A DNA stretch of 64,000 nt from Oasisia sp. SBJ-2009 (GCA_964017155.1 OZ024862.1:34203191-34267190), one strand, 5' to 3'. Counted from the first letter of the stretch, positions 27,001 through 39,720 are shown. Made by a program: numbers and translations. Notes: generated by a model from the sequence alone, not told the origin.

Positions 27001-28211
27001 AGAGGAGAGAGGAGAGAGGAGAGAGAGGACAGAGGAGAGAGAGAGGAGAGAGGAGAGAGGAGAGAGAGGACAGAGGAGAGAGAGAGGAGAGAGAGGACAG
27101 AGGAGAGAGAGAGGAGAGAGGAGAGAGAGGACAGAGGAGAGAGAGAGGAGAGATGGTTGGGGGAATTTACATCATAATGATCCTGTGCATTGTTTCTTGT
27201 TTTTCATCAGTTTCCTATAAAAGTGACCATTTCACAAAAGTCAACGTTCTCGTAATGAAAATGAGTAATTAATCGGAAAAAATTATGCTAATGAAAAATG
27301 CCAATGTGCTACCATGGTCACTATTATAGTGACCATGGTAACACATTGCTGAAATTTTATTTAAAGAACACAATTGGGTTTAAGCTCATAAAACGTTAAT
27401 TCCTTGGCTGACAAATTCAACACATTCATACTCTGCCCTAAATAGTTTCATGGGTCTATCTATATCTTCTCCCTATTTATTCCCTGTCTGCTCCCTATCC
27501 ACTTCTTCTGGTCTTCTCCCTATCCACTTCTCCTAGGCATGCTACGTAATGCAGGCAAAGGTGGTATATTTCGATTCTAAAACGTGTCTTTTTTGATGTC
27601 TAAAACACATCATTTTTAGGAAGTTGCCAATGAAAGTCTATTTTGCATCTCATTTCTTACGCAAGCATGTAGACATCTTACATGCGTCTAAACAACGTCT
27701 TTAATATATTCAAAAATCGCCTTCTAAAAGATGTCTAAAAGATGTCAAGTGCATGCTGGGAAGCTCTCTCTGTAATGGCACAATTTAATGGCTGCAGTTC
27801 CAGGCAACCACCACTATCGGCAGTCATTAAGTCGAAATAAATTTTAATGAAAAGCAAAAACAACTTGTTTGGCTGTCATTTGCCATTATTAGTTGACGCA
27901 AATATGTGATGAGTTGTGCTCTGTAAAACACATTCCAGTTAATTGCCGGTGACGGCTGTGTTTGTTTGTTTGTTTGTTTGTTTGCACCCCCCTGAGCAGA
28001 TTGCGATGTTTGGGGAGCATTAATTGTTGCCGTAAAGCGGGAGATTAAGGCCACACATCACATGTAGGACGTGTGATCCATAACAAAGGCCAGGGTCGGT
28101 GACAGCTGTGAATAAACGCAACGCACTACCACATGATGCCAAATAGACGACCAGCACGGTTGACATGTTCAGTAGTGACAACGTTAGCATTGTCTGTACC
28201 ATGCGTGCGTG

Positions 28212-28247
<36 letters not shown>

Positions 28248-30742
28248 GGTACATGGAGGGTTGCGAGCAACATTTTTAACAGCACCCCCTTGTCTTCCAA
28301 CCCTACATTTTATTTCCGCTCCACTTGTCTCTCCATTGTTTCACACCCAGGCACATCCAGAATGAAACAAAACATTCTAAAAATGTTCTTGATAACATTT
28401 AAATGGTCCTGATGCAGCCGCCTACTCAACACAACTACTCTAACCAGTGGTAATAATAAAAATAATAATAGTAATGACTTCTTTTACGCCAATATCCTCA
28501 AAGGTCAAGCTCAGTGGTGCGACAAAACCAAGGGATTAAGCAAACTGGTAATCGATAACAATGCGTGAGTTGTCAATGGATGGATGAAGAAGCTAGGAGG
28601 CTAAGGAGGATGGCAGCATTAAAGAGATAGTTTTTAGACGTCGGCGGAATGAAACTATATATATGGTCATTGCTGTTTGTAGATGTCCAAAACAAACGAT
28701 CGTTGACGGCCGCTCCATGAGTGCGTCCCAGAGTGACCCAGACACCTGTACAGCACTGCCCGAGATGACCACTAACAACATGTCCTGCAACGACAGCGGC
28801 ATCGTCCTTGGTGAGTGGTCACTGCGCCCCTCCCCGGCTCTCAGGGCGAGGGCCAGGGTGTGTATACGTACAAGACTTTATTTGTCAGTTCAGTCTTCTG
28901 GAGTCTGTCCCCAGTCATGTAAGGTCTCTAGTGAGTCTATTCAGTCTTGTAGAGACTGTCCAGTGTTATGGAGTCTGCTTGGTCTTGTAAAGTAAAGTCT
29001 CTGATGAGTCTTGTAGGGTCAGTTCTACTCACTCAGACTCTACGCTACTTGAGAGTCTGTCCTCAGTGTTGTAGAGTCTGTCCTCAGTGTTGTAGAGTCT
29101 GTCCTCAGTGTTGTAGAGTCTGTGCTCAGTGTTGTAGAGTCTGTGCTCAGTGTTGTAGAGTCTGTGCTCAGTGTTGTAGAGTCTGTGCTCAGTGTTGTAG
29201 AGTCTGTGCTCAGTGTTGTACAGTATGTCCTCAGTGTTGTAGAGTCTGTGCTCAGTGTTGTAGAGTCTGTGCTCAGTGTTGTACAGTCTGTGCTCAGTGT
29301 TGTACAGTCTGTGCTCAGTGTTGTACAGTATGTCCTCAGTGTTGTAGAGTCTGTGCTCAGTGTTGTACAGTCTGTCCTCAGTGTTGTACAGTATGTCCTA
29401 AGTGTTGTACAGTCTGTGCTCAGTGTTGTACAGTCTGTGCTCAGTGTTGTACAGTATGTCCTCAGTGTTGTAGAGTCTGTCCTCAGTGTTGTACAGTCTG
29501 TCCTCAGTGTTGTACAGTATGTCCTCAGTGTTGTACAGTCTGTGCTCAGTGTTGTACAGTCTGTCCTCAGTGTTGTACAGTCTGTCCTCAGTGTTGTACA
29601 GTCTGTGCTCAGTGTCGTAGAGTCTGTGCTCAGTGTCGTAGAGTCTGTGCTCTGTGCCGTAGAGTCTGTGCTCAGTGTCGTAGAGTCTGTGCTCAGTGAC
29701 GTAGAGTCTGTGCTCAGTGTCGTAGAGTATGTGCTCAGTGTCGTAGAGTCTGTGCTCTGTGCCGTAGAGTCTGTGCTCAGTGGCGTAGAGTCTGTGCTCA
29801 GTGGCGTAGAGTCTGTGCTCTGTGCCGTAGAGTCTGCTCAGTGTTGTAGAGTCTGTGCTCAGTGTTGTAGAGTCTGTGCTCAGTGTCGTAGAGTCTGTGC
29901 TCAGTGGAGTAGAGTCTGTGCTCTGTGCCGTAGAGTCTGTGCTCAGTGTTGTAGAGTCTGTGCTCAGTGTCGTAGAGTCTGTGCTCAGTGGCGTAGAGTC
30001 TGTGCTCAGTGTCGTAGAGTTTGTCGTGTTCTTGCTCCACAGATGATGCTCACAATGAGACGTCCATCCTGAGCTTCTTTGAGGATTCGTCTCTGCCAGT
30101 CTACCCGGAGACGGACGAGAAATCAGTCATGGTCAACGGCATCACCCACGGCAACGCAGTGACCGGGGACGACAGTGCCGAGGTTGATGAGGCTCTGGTC
30201 AATGGTGAAGAGGAGGAGTGGAGGGATGTGGAGAAGGCTGCTGCGGAAACGGTTGCCGTGGCAACTGAGGAAGCCAGTCCTGTTCCAAATCTGGTTGAAG
30301 TGCGGATTGTGGAAGAGTTGGATGAGAGCCGGGAGGAGAGGGAGAGGGAGAGGGAGAGGAACGAGGACGAGGAGCAGGTTGGGGAGACAGAGGAAACAAG
30401 GGTGGAGGAGAAGGAGGAGGAAGAGGCGGTGCAGTTCATCAGAGGTTTGTGTCACATTCTTTTGTGTTGGGAACAACATTTGAGGCAGGTGATGGAAGGA
30501 AACAAATGTAGTTGTATTATGTCACAGTACATATTGGTAATATTACATGACAGCATGTTATATATGTGTATATGTATATATATATTCTATGTATTTATAT
30601 ATATATAAATTATATATATTTTATGTATGTATATATATATATATATTAATTATATATATGTATATATATATATTATATATTCTATGTATGTATATATATG
30701 TTAACAATATATATATATATACATGTATATATATATATATAC

Positions 30743-30819
<77 letters not shown>

Positions 30820-33800
30820 TACTGTATATAGACCTATATATTATATAGTATACAGGGTTACATCAAATATTTTACTTGACCTGAAGACAAGTACAAGAAA
30901 CATTTCATCTGTCTGACAACTACATTTCAAAAACCTACTTATCTGTAATTAACAATATTTACAGTTGACTAGCGTGTGCTGATAACCCAGTAAAAGCCAA
31001 GAGACAGTGCCTACTAGACTGTGTAGACTTAACTGAGAAGACTTGCTACCCTACATCCTAACTAAGTTGTCCAACGGATATCAAGTAGTAACAATTCCAC
31101 ATATCCAGTGGCAAATCCAGTTGTCGTAGACAAGCAAGTTGGAGAAATGGAACTTTGAAAGCTGAGTATTGGACAAGCAAACAATTAAGTTGACAAGCAG
31201 AATTTCAAACAATATATTTAATATATAAATATATATGTCATAAATGCAGATGACGTATAACTAATTGTCGACAGATATGATGTGTGACATGTTTTTCTGT
31301 ACAGGTGTGGGATGTGACAGTTTGTGCCGGTGTGTGACACATGGTTGTTGTTTGTGCAGGTATGACGTGTACAGACATCACCACAGCCCTGCTCATTCTC
31401 AAGACCAAGTACAAACTGAGTGAGTCGAGTTGACATTCTCTTTGTTATTAGGTAGATCGCATATACATAATCATAATCATATTGATGATTTCAGTTTGAA
31501 TCAAGTTTCTGAATTAAATTTCTCACATTGCAGACCGAATTCTTTCTGAGATGTCATGGTGGCTTTTATGCACACAAAGAACATTCAGACACATAGTTGA
31601 GTTGACCAGTACCTTGATATATGATGTGTAGTTCACAGTTCACCTGCAGTGGTTAGAATTTTTTTTTTTTCGGTTAAGGAAGAGAGAAGGACTAGAGGAC
31701 ATGGAATTACATTAGCAAAGAAGCAGTGTAGACTAGATATTAGAAAATTTTCATTTTCACAAAGAACAGTAAATGAATGGAACAGATTATCGGCTGATTG
31801 TGTAGATGCTAGTAGTGTTAATATGTTTAAAAATAAAATTGACATGTACCTAAGAAGGGCAGGGTACATTTAGATAGATAGGTTGGACTCTCGATAAGCC
31901 AAAAGGCTTCCTTGTCCACCTGCCATCTAGAGTTTATTCTCTAGGTGGCAATCTTGTTAAATCTTGTTAAATCTTGTAGTTAGACTTTGTTGATGCCATC
32001 TTTGTCATTTCAGCGGACATTGCGACAAAGAAGGCCATCCTGTCATGTGAGTGCAACAAGCTCTATCTCCCCCATGACGGCTGTAATCTACTGTCTCATC
32101 AAGAGCGCATCATTATTCAAAACAACTTATGATTGGTTATTTTTTCTTGAGTTGGAATATTCTGCTACATAAGTAATGCACAATAAAACAAGTTATTTAT
32201 ATTTTGGTAATTATATATGTACTTATTATAATTATGTACTTATACCTTAATATATTTATTTCTACTCCTAATGACAACATATGTTGACCATTTCTGCTGA
32301 ATCGTGCCACATTAAGTACACTGCTGTTTTTAAGCAGAGTAAAGTCAGCCTGGATAATATTTGATCCATGGTTGAATGGATATTACCGGGTACTTTTTAT
32401 TTTTAAATTCGAACTGGTGGTATACATTGTATACCCAGACATATATAATGATATAAATATTTTTATTTTTTTTATTTTTTACAAAACAACTTGGAGGTTG
32501 TATATGCTATGTCTCATAATGGAATTTCTATAATGGTGCCTTTAGGATTTCCTTCTCCATCTTGGTCTCCCTCTCTCTCTCCCTATATCTTCCACTCTCC
32601 CTCTCCCTCTCCCTCTCCCTCTCCCTCTCCCTCTCCCTCTCCCTCTCCCTCTCCCTCTCCCTCTCCCTCTCCCTCTCCCTCTCCCTCTCCCTCTCCCTCT
32701 CCCTCTCTACCTGCCTCTTTCCCTCTCTCCCTCTCGCTCTCTCTCCCTCCCTCCCTGTGATATATTAATTACATTGGCTGCTCTTTAGCCAGATATAATT
32801 ATTGATTGTTACATCTGTAAGCATTCATTGCACTCAGATGGTTTTGTCAATTGTTAATTATTGTTTCTTCACTAACTCCTGCCACAGGGAGCTGTTGGAA
32901 CCTCACTGATATGATCCACACACCTGACGGTAAGTAGGTCAACGATGTCACCGTGGTTACCGAGCGCATGTCACTTAAGCACCTGTACTTAGGTTGCAGA
33001 TTTTATATTTTAGTGGCCACATAGCGGTGCAGACATTATTTATGATGTTGTAACCAGCTGTTTAATTGAGCGATAAATCGACACTCAGCAATGCACCATT
33101 AATGGCTGGTAACCATAAAAATACAAGTACAAAATGGCGGATTCTGGAGAAGATTCTGCAAGAGTGAGGACCTTACTGAGAATCCAACATTTGAAAATTC
33201 ACCCAGAGCCTTGGTTTTGTCATCTGCTCAGTCATAAGCATTATAACAATACTAAAATATATAATGCCGGATCAGTTAAAAATTGGGTGCTTTACAAACA
33301 TGCACATGCACATAAAATTACATACATGTAAAATCTATCTAAAATACAGTCTCTAAAACTTTTAAGATAAAATTATAGATAATTAGGAACACAAATTAAA
33401 AGTAAAGTAAAAGTACTTTACACATATATTAATTTAAACACGATCAATTGAAATATAAAATCAATTGATAAAAAGATAAATGTGTCCTCATCGGTTACAT
33501 TACAAAAAAGCGTGTTTGAAGAAATGTATCTTTAAAATTTAAAAGAATTTTAAAACCTTGCACTGTTGTGGTTGTTAAACTTCAGCTTTGTCATGCTCCC
33601 ATAATAATTGTGAATACAACTAAAACTCTTTCCTGAGCCCCCCCCCACCCCCCCCCCCCCCACCCACTATTCCCACAGTCATGCTGTCTTGCCCCCACTC
33701 AGACTACTGCCAGTTTGAGTTTGAAGCAAACATTTCTATACATTTCTACGGCAGCATTAAAGACCTCAAAATGGTCTGTTAGTCATCCTGAACATCTGAT

Positions 33801-36800
33801 GGTCATCCTGTGGTCAACTGTTGGTCATCTGTTGCAGAGACGTTCTGGTGGTGGTCCAGCACCAAGGTGCCTGGCCTCGGGAACACACACAGTCTACAGT
33901 TGGCAGGTAAACATTTCTGACGATGTCAACCCGGCTGTGTAGATTCTGTTTCGTAGACATGATTTGGTGGTAAGACGTACATTGAAAACATATTGTACAC
34001 AATCTCACGATACGAGGATAGTTTACAATTCAAAACCATGAGAAGACTTCCCTGATTATATCAGTGTTATATACACCTACATGTGGTCATTTGTGGTGAC
34101 TAGAAATGAGCCAGTGTTACACTGTTACAGCGGTTTCTCGCAGTGTATAGTTTGACCAACCGATTGAGACACTGGCCCAAAGCATGTTCCTAAGTTCATG
34201 TTCCTAAGTTCATATAATTTTTATGTTTGCCACCAATTATATTAAATATTTTAATGAATGCATTCGTTCAGCTATATTTAGCCTGTTATGTCGTCTTCAC
34301 TAGTCTGAAAACCCTTTATTTGTTAATTACTTTCATACTGATATACATTTTAGAAGCTCGATGTACACATACTGGAGATCTCTATTCTACACATAATATT
34401 GTATTGTATTTTTTACCGTATTTTTAATAATTATTTTAATCTCTTATTCAATTTTATTTCATGACCTATTTATTTATTTTTATTACCCACTTACCCCCGG
34501 TATTTATTGTTTTACTAGTACCCAGGTACCCCATAATTGCTTTAGTTGTTTTTAAGTAGAGTGCTTTTATTTATTTTATTGTATTTTATGTTTACATATG
34601 GACTATTTGTCCAACTTAAACATACTACATATCATCCTGACTTGCAAAGGCTGTTGTGCCCAAAAGTCCTCATGCAGACAGGCACAAATGGGCACGAGTG
34701 TGTCCAAGCACTGCGTTAGATCGTCAGATATTATGTCTGTTAGAGTCTGTTCAAGCATGTGTTAGAATATCTTGCATGCTTATATATGATTTGCAGCTGT
34801 CATACCAGCATTCACTCTTACGTTCTTGCATGTCATGTCATTTTCTAGAACCCGACCTGAACAACTTGTCAGAAGGTACAGCCTGTCACACACAGCTGCT
34901 AGTTGCTTCTCGTAGCTTCGTAGACAAGTCTAACTACTCTAGTTGCAGCGTGGACACAGCACTGAGCTAACCATTACTTCAGGCTTTCTTGTCAAAACCA
35001 GTGACAGCCTCTTTTTGGCCTTCAATGTTTAAACTTGTTTATATGAACAGTGGTAAATAGTCATATGACATGAACTAACTATTATTGTAATGTCAGTTAA
35101 CTGTGTCACACAGATGTGCTGTCAGTTTACATGTACGCTCAATTCTATTTTGGAATTTTGTTTGGAGCGCCAAGACCCTCTGTTATGTCCTCGTTTGTTG
35201 GATTTTAATAAATTATACACAAGCTTGTACACCACCAGCAAGTAAATAAATACACATGTACAGTGTTCACTCACCATGCAGACATATACACACACAGTCA
35301 CATGCACGCACGCACGCATGCAGCACACACAAATGTATGTATTTATTTATGTATACACACAAATGGGTATTGTGTACACAAGTAAATATAATACATTATG
35401 TAAACATACACATCAAACACATTCACATACAAACACAACCAAATAGATGAAATTCATTTACATACAAAGCATCCTTACGATTACTAAAGCAAACATGCCC
35501 CCTCCATTGGCAAAAAATGTGTTTTAAGGAAACATTTTTTTTACTGAACCGGGAACAATCATAATGGCAATAAAAATCACAGAACTAGCTAACTGCACCA
35601 TGATACAATGTAGACTGACATATCTTTGATGGTTATTGCCTGCTAATCTCTATCACAGTGATACTAAACAAACATAAACCATTGCATAGTAATAATCTAG
35701 CTTGTAGCATAACTAATAATAATTAACATATACAGCTGTAATAGAGAACAGCTCATTTTGTATATTGCACCATAATACATTATGAAAACCAGCATTTGAC
35801 TGTAGACTGCAATCTTTGTGTAAGCAGATTGGGAAAGAATTTTTTTTTTCATTTAACGTCTATCGCATTGTGCTAATGTTTTATTAAGTAATTAATTAAA
35901 GCTTTCAATTCTCTGCAACGTGTGCAATATAAGAGACCAATATTGGCAATATTCTTATACTCACAATAGCAGGAAATACATCTATTCAGTTAATGTCTGT
36001 TTGGGTAATATTCTTCAGTATATATGTGTTGTTTAATAAACAAAAAGGTTGCATAGGTTTTTTTTCAAGATTATTGGATATGTGTAGATACGCGGGTTAA
36101 AATACTGTTGTACCATGCTGCCATCTGGTGACTGTAATACTTGCTAGAACCTGGCATGTAGTACCTCCACAACCCACTTGGTTGCAGCACTAGTGCACTG
36201 ATCATGCATGCACATCACAGGTGCATACACTACTCCAGTAGATACAGCTGCATCCTGTAGACACCTAGAGGTGTGTCCTGTAGATGCTGTTAACTGTGTC
36301 TTGTAGACACTTAGAGCTGCATCCTGTAGACACCTAGAGCTGTGTCCTGTAGATGCTGTTAACTGCGTCTTGTAGACACTTAGAGCTATATCTTGTAGAC
36401 ACTTAATTAGAGCTATGTCCCATTCAAACACCTAGAGTTGCGTCCTGTAAACGCTTTTAGCTGCACCCTGTAGACACTTAGAGCTGCGTCCTGTAGACAC
36501 CTAGAGCTGCATCCTGTAGACACCTAGAGCTGCGTCCTGTAGACACCTAGAGCTGCGTCCTGTCGACACTTAGAGCTGCGTCCTGTAGATGCTTTTAGCT
36601 GCATCCTGTAGACACTTAGAGCTGCGACCTGTAGACACCTAGAGCTGCGTCCTGTAGACACTTAGAGCTGCGTCCTGTAGATGCTTTTAGCTGTGTCCTG
36701 TGGTCACTTAGAGCTGCGTCCTGTAGATGCTTTTAGCTGCATCCTGTAGACACTTAGAGCTGCGACCTGTAGACACCTAGAGCTGCGTCCTGTAGACACT

Positions 36801-37532
36801 TAGAGCTGCGTCCTGTAGATGCTTTTAGCTGTGTCCTGTGGTCACTTAGAGCTGTGTCCTGTAGATGCTTTTAGCTGCGTCCTGTAGACACCTAGAGCTG
36901 TGTCCTGTAGATGCTTTTAACTGTTTCCTGTGGTCACTCAGAGCTTCACATTTTACTGAACTGAGTTTGGTAAATGATTAAATACCATTTACAAAGTATT
37001 TAGAACAATTAAACAAAATTATTTTCACAATCTGAATCACGTAATATCCAGTGTCAATCAGTGTCATCTGTGGTTGACACTTGTGTGTGTGGTTGCTATT
37101 GTTACCGCGTCACATGTGTGGTTGCTGGCGCACACATGCCGTTGCTATGGTTACCACTGTGCCTGTGTTATTGCAGCGATGGTGCAGCAGATCATCGAGC
37201 GTGCGAAGGAGATCGAAGACCTTCTCGCGGAGGTCCTCGAGAAGGAGCGACTGAAGAAGGAGGAGGAGGAGGAGGAGAAGAGGAGGCAGGAGCAAGAGCA
37301 GCTGGCGCGGGAGAAGCCGGTGGTGGTGTCGCCACCGGCGACGGAAACGACGTCGTCCCCGCCGTGCGTCGCGTCGCCCGACGATCACGACACGATAGAT
37401 GAACAGGTGGAGGACGAGGTGGACCGACACTTTGGGCCGAGGGACATTCCCAGCAAGAAGAAGCGACGCAACGTCTTCGCGCGCATGATCCACGCCGTGC
37501 GCAAACGGTTCGCGCACCGACAGCGGTCGTAA
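23929..37532 (+). CDS. Unrecognised multi-exon gene, C-terminal nine exons
   Basis: Exons 23929-24046, 28683-28810, 30043-30444, 31360-31419, 32014-32046, 32888-32929, 33838-33906, 34849-34875 and 37177-37532 all have AG acceptors and GT donors and join into one frame of about 411 codons ending TAA. Seven internal junctions are phase 1 and one is phase 2. The product begins [20 protein letters not shown] and has a Ser/Thr/Asp-rich stretch. A long acidic Glu/Arg-rich region follows (exon 30043-30444), then short exons including [15 protein letters not shown] and EPDLNNLSE. The last exon opens with a helical coiled coil ([20 protein letters not shown]) and ends with a basic tail ([19 protein letters not shown]). 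I do not recognise the family, and no catalytic motif or membrane segment is seen. The protein looks largely disordered or coiled coil. The N-terminus is unresolved: it may include the exons at 558-4255 or start from one of the CpG-rich patches. Confidence 0.7.
24195..24490 (+). mobile_element. Possible LINE 3' fragment
   Basis: The frame [20 protein letters not shown] followed by [13 protein letters not shown] resembles the end of CR1-like reverse transcriptase ORFs. A short att-rich tail follows. Confidence 0.4.
24490..25575. other. No gene seen
   Basis: AT-rich intron of the plus-strand gene. No exon with matching phase was identified. Confidence 0.5.
25578..25635 (+). repeat. 8-bp repeat (gcagcggt)n
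   Basis: About seven copies. Confidence 0.95.
26035..26535 (+). repeat. 16-bp minisatellite (acaacattgtacagtc)
   Basis: About 31 units with tta/tca/tga variants at the junction. Degenerate copies extend from about 25930 to 26700. Confidence 0.95.
26955..27155 (+). repeat. GA-rich minisatellite (gagagaggacagag)
   Basis: Purine tract with a regular gaggacagaggag insert. The open frames in it (GERREER type) are repeat by-products. Confidence 0.95.
27955..27985 (+). repeat. (gttt)n microsatellite
   Basis: Seven copies. Confidence 0.9.
28203..28248 (+). repeat. (gcgt)n microsatellite
   Basis: About eleven copies of a Z-DNA-prone alternating repeat. Confidence 0.9.
28440..28672 (-). mobile_element. 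LINE 3'-end fragment
   Basis: Closely similar to 44660-44880: cttcttttacgccaatatcc, caagctcagtgg.gcgacaaa and gtcggcggaatgaaactata. At the other copy the minus-strand frame is the C-terminus of a CR1-like ORF. An (aat)n tail lies at the low-coordinate end. Confidence 0.75.
28683..28810 (+). CDS. Exon of unrecognised gene ([16 protein letters not shown])
   Basis: Acceptor gctgtttgtag and donor CCTTG^GTGAGT, phase 2 in and phase 1 out. It encodes [20 protein letters not shown] to [12 protein letters not shown], a polar, probably disordered stretch. A LINE 3'-end on the minus strand lies directly upstream. Confidence 0.65.
29045..30020 (+). repeat. 21-bp minisatellite in the intron before the acidic exon
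   Basis: About 46 copies of gtgttgtagagtctgtgctc plus a, with tgtcc/tgtgc and tgtcg variants. Long open frames arise because 21 is a multiple of 3. The array stops about 22 bp short of the acceptor, and degenerate copies extend back towards 28880. Confidence 0.95.
30043..30444 (+). CDS. Exon of unrecognised gene: acidic, Glu-rich region
   Basis: Acceptor cttgctccacag and donor AGAG^GTTTGT, phase 1 at both ends, 402 bp. It starts [20 protein letters not shown], continues through [12 protein letters not shown] and [20 protein letters not shown], and ends [11 protein letters not shown]. It is strongly acidic with a (RE)n segment encoded by a short gagagg repeat. The coding GC content stands out from the flanking array and AT microsatellite. 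Confidence 0.72.
30560..30835. repeat. Long AT/ATGT microsatellite
   Basis: tatatatatatgtatatata. Open frames in it are by-products. Confidence 0.97.
31360..31419 (+). CDS. Short exon ([19 protein letters not shown])
   Basis: Acceptor tttgtgcag and donor CTGA^GTGAGT, phase 1 at both ends. It encodes a hydrophobic/amphipathic segment, [16 protein letters not shown]. Confidence 0.6.
31665..31980 (+). mobile_element. CR1-like LINE 3' end
   Basis: The frame contains [20 protein letters not shown], then [19 protein letters not shown] and [19 protein letters not shown], the standard C-terminus of invertebrate CR1-like ORF2. A 3' UTR ends in tcttgttaaatcttgttaaa. Confidence 0.85.
32014..32046 (+). 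CDS. 33-bp exon ([11 protein letters not shown])
   Basis: Acceptor gtcatttcag and donor TCAT^GTGAGT, phase 1 at both ends. It lies about 40 bp after a plus-strand LINE 3'-end. Confidence 0.5.
32590..32710 (+). repeat. (ctccct)n microsatellite
   Basis: About 19 perfect hexamers. Confidence 0.97.
32888..32929 (+). CDS. 42-bp exon ([13 protein letters not shown])
   Basis: Acceptor ctcctgccacag and donor GACG^GTAAGT, phase 1 at both ends. Confidence 0.5.
32930..33837. other. Intron
   Basis: Contains a poly-C tract at about 33641-33661 and a rejected exon candidate at 33679. No other feature. Confidence 0.45.
33838..33906 (+). CDS. 69-bp exon ([20 protein letters not shown])
   Basis: Acceptor tctgttgcag and donor GCAG^GTAAAC, phase 1 at both ends. 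Frame continuity with the exons on both sides selects this reading. Confidence 0.55.
34849..34875 (+). CDS. 27-bp microexon (EPDLNNLSE)
   Basis: Acceptor cattttctag and donor GAAG^GTACAG, phase 1 at both ends. It joins LQLA to AMVQQII in frame. Confidence 0.5.
34876..36224. other. Intron, no gene seen
   Basis: AT-rich with a CA-rich stretch at 35280-35450. Confidence 0.5.
36225..36950 (+). repeat. 23-bp minisatellite
   Basis: About 31 units alternating between tagacacctagagctgcgtc and tagatgcttttagctgcgtc forms. Confidence 0.95.
37177..37532 (+). CDS. Terminal exon: coiled coil and basic tail
   Basis: After the acceptor gttattgcag it encodes [20 protein letters not shown], a Glu/Lys/Gln-rich helix, a Pro/Thr/Ser linker, [18 protein letters not shown] and a basic end with KKKRR and RKRF before TAA at 37530-37532. 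It is GC-rich relative to its surroundings, and the entry phase matches the preceding microexon. Confidence 0.75.
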
Positions 37533-38064
37533 CTCCAGCCCGTGTCACGATGACTCATGTGACAATCCTTCGTCCAGCCACTCTCCAAGACGTCCTTTTA
37601 TCGTATCGCGCGTGTCATCGTTTCGAACCGCGGTCAGCGAGTGTCGACTGCGGGCGGGAGGACTTTTGTCTTCGCTGGCTTGACCGTAGGCTGGACGTGA
37701 CTGGACGTTGTTTCTCTATTTACCCTGCATTATAATTATATAATGACGTTATATTTGTAATGTGCTGCGTTTTTGCTGGATCGTGGACCTGTGTGCCGCC
37801 TCCGTATGGTCTGTGTCACAAGAACTGAGGACGTCCAGGAGAAACCGTCTCCAACGATGCATTGCCCGAGCTGTTACTTAGGACACGGGACCTGCTCCGA
37901 CTGTCTACACAGCGGGCAGCTGTCGCACACTGTACTGTGGTTATCCGGGCGTATGTAATATGTGTGAATTAATTGATGTATTTATTATGTAGCGTTGGGT
38001 AGAAGAAACAGCTTATACGTGTATGTGGTGTATTTGTGCGAAGACTCTTCAATGAATGATCTCT

Positions 38065-38165
38065 TCATGGCACCTGTCAATCACAACGGTGTGGCACCTG
38101 TCAATCACAACAGTGTGGCACCTGTCAATCACAACGGCGTGCCACATGCCAATCACAACAGTGAT
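38065..38165 (+). repeat. 24-bp repeat, 4 copies
   Basis: cacctgtcaatcacaacggt and variants, downstream of the plus-strand gene's stop codon and possibly in its 3' UTR. Confidence 0.9.
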
Positions 38166-39169
38166 GTTGATGTTTCTGTTATGTTAACGAATCGTGCATA
38201 TCCGTGGCAGTTGTATAACAGGAATGTCAACATGTATACAAGCTACTAAACGACACATTGTGTACGTAGATTACTGCACGTGCCACAGTTGTGTTTTAGC
38301 TTTACATATTTACAACTGCAGCTTGCTTGGGGAGGTGTGGTTAGCTTGGATTATATGACAGTAGTGTTGCATTTTATACGTGGGAGGCAGTGTGCGCAAC
38401 GAGCTCTTCATCTTGATAGATGTTCATACTAGGTTTGGGTGCAATGACCAGTGGTCACTGGTGTGTCCAGTTTACGTCTGGTCCCTTCACCACTGGCTGC
38501 TTTAGTTTGTTTTAGCAACTGCAGCTGCATGTCGCATGTTTTTATGGAAACCACAATCGATGGTAAAAACATGAGAGATGTGAATTGACGGAGAGTTTAA
38601 TAGTTCTCTATGGCATTTATAGTTGTTTGTATATTTACTTGATAACTTTGTCCACAAACAGGTCCATCCAGTGTCAACTGACTGCTGTGTTCCTGTCACC
38701 CGCCTAGAGGTCTATGTTATGTTTTCACTTGTGTAGAGGAATAGGTGTTGTGTTGACGCTGTCTGCTTGCTTTAAATGAGTTCCTCACAAGATGCCGTAG
38801 ATTACGCAGTCCACATAACCACATCACACTTTAGACTCACGGCACAGTATTATATTATAGCTTGTAATATTTGTTGAATGGATGTCACACGTAATGTGAC
38901 AGACACCCTGAGTTTTGATGATAAGGTTTATTGTGTGCATCCAGGGATGTGGCAGTTTGATCTCAGTTGCAGTGTTGGCGGGAGACTGGATATAGAGAAG
39001 GCGGATGTGTTGTATTTATCGGGTGTGGGGGGGGGGTTCCGACGGTATTGTGATTTCAGCCCTCGGCTGTCTCTGAGTTGAATGGACAACTTTCGCTTTC
39101 GTGTGAACCAGTAACGCCACCTGCCTGCTGTCACTGGTCACACCGCTTTTTGTTTGTCACATGACCTCT

Positions 39170-39720
39170 CACTGCATGACCACAACTGTGTGACCTCTCA
39201 CGTAACATGACCTCAATGATATGACTTCTCACATGACATGACCTCTTACAGCACGACCTCAAAGATACAATCTCTCACACATCCCTTACAGCACAGCGAC
39301 AACAATATGACCTCTCACACAACCTATTACAACATACTCTATAATGTAACATGACTTCTCACACATGAACTCTCACACAACCTATTACAACATACTCTAT
39401 AATGTAACATGACTTCTCACACATGACCTCTCACACAACCTTTTACAACATACTCTATAATGTAACATGACTTCTCACACATGACCTCTTACACAACCTA
39501 TTACAACATACTCTATAATGTAACATGACTTCTCACACATGACCTCTCACACAACCTTTTACAACATACTCTATAATGTAACATGACCTGTCACACAACA
39601 TGACCTCTCAAACAACATGACCTCACACAACCTCTCACACAACACGACCTCTCACACAATACGACCTCTCGGACAACACGACCACACACAACATGACCTC
39701 CCACACAACATGACTTCACA
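39170..39720 (+). repeat. 58-bp repeat (4 copies) in a larger acatgacctctcacac array
   Basis: The core at 39350-39585 has cctattacaacatactctat in each unit. Shorter units flank it. Confidence 0.9.

Noticed and set aside
28968..30072. Cys/Val-rich open frames of 243 and 316 codons
   Set aside because: 21-bp intronic array. They merge by chance into the exon at 30043 in the wrong frame.
30547..30916. Open frames of Ile/Tyr repeats
   Set aside because: AT/ATGT microsatellite.
33679..33774. Possible exon [20 protein letters not shown]
   Set aside because: It has a good acceptor and entry phase, but the only plausible donors leave phase 0 or 2, which breaks the frame into the exon at 33838. The direct join 32929-33838 works.
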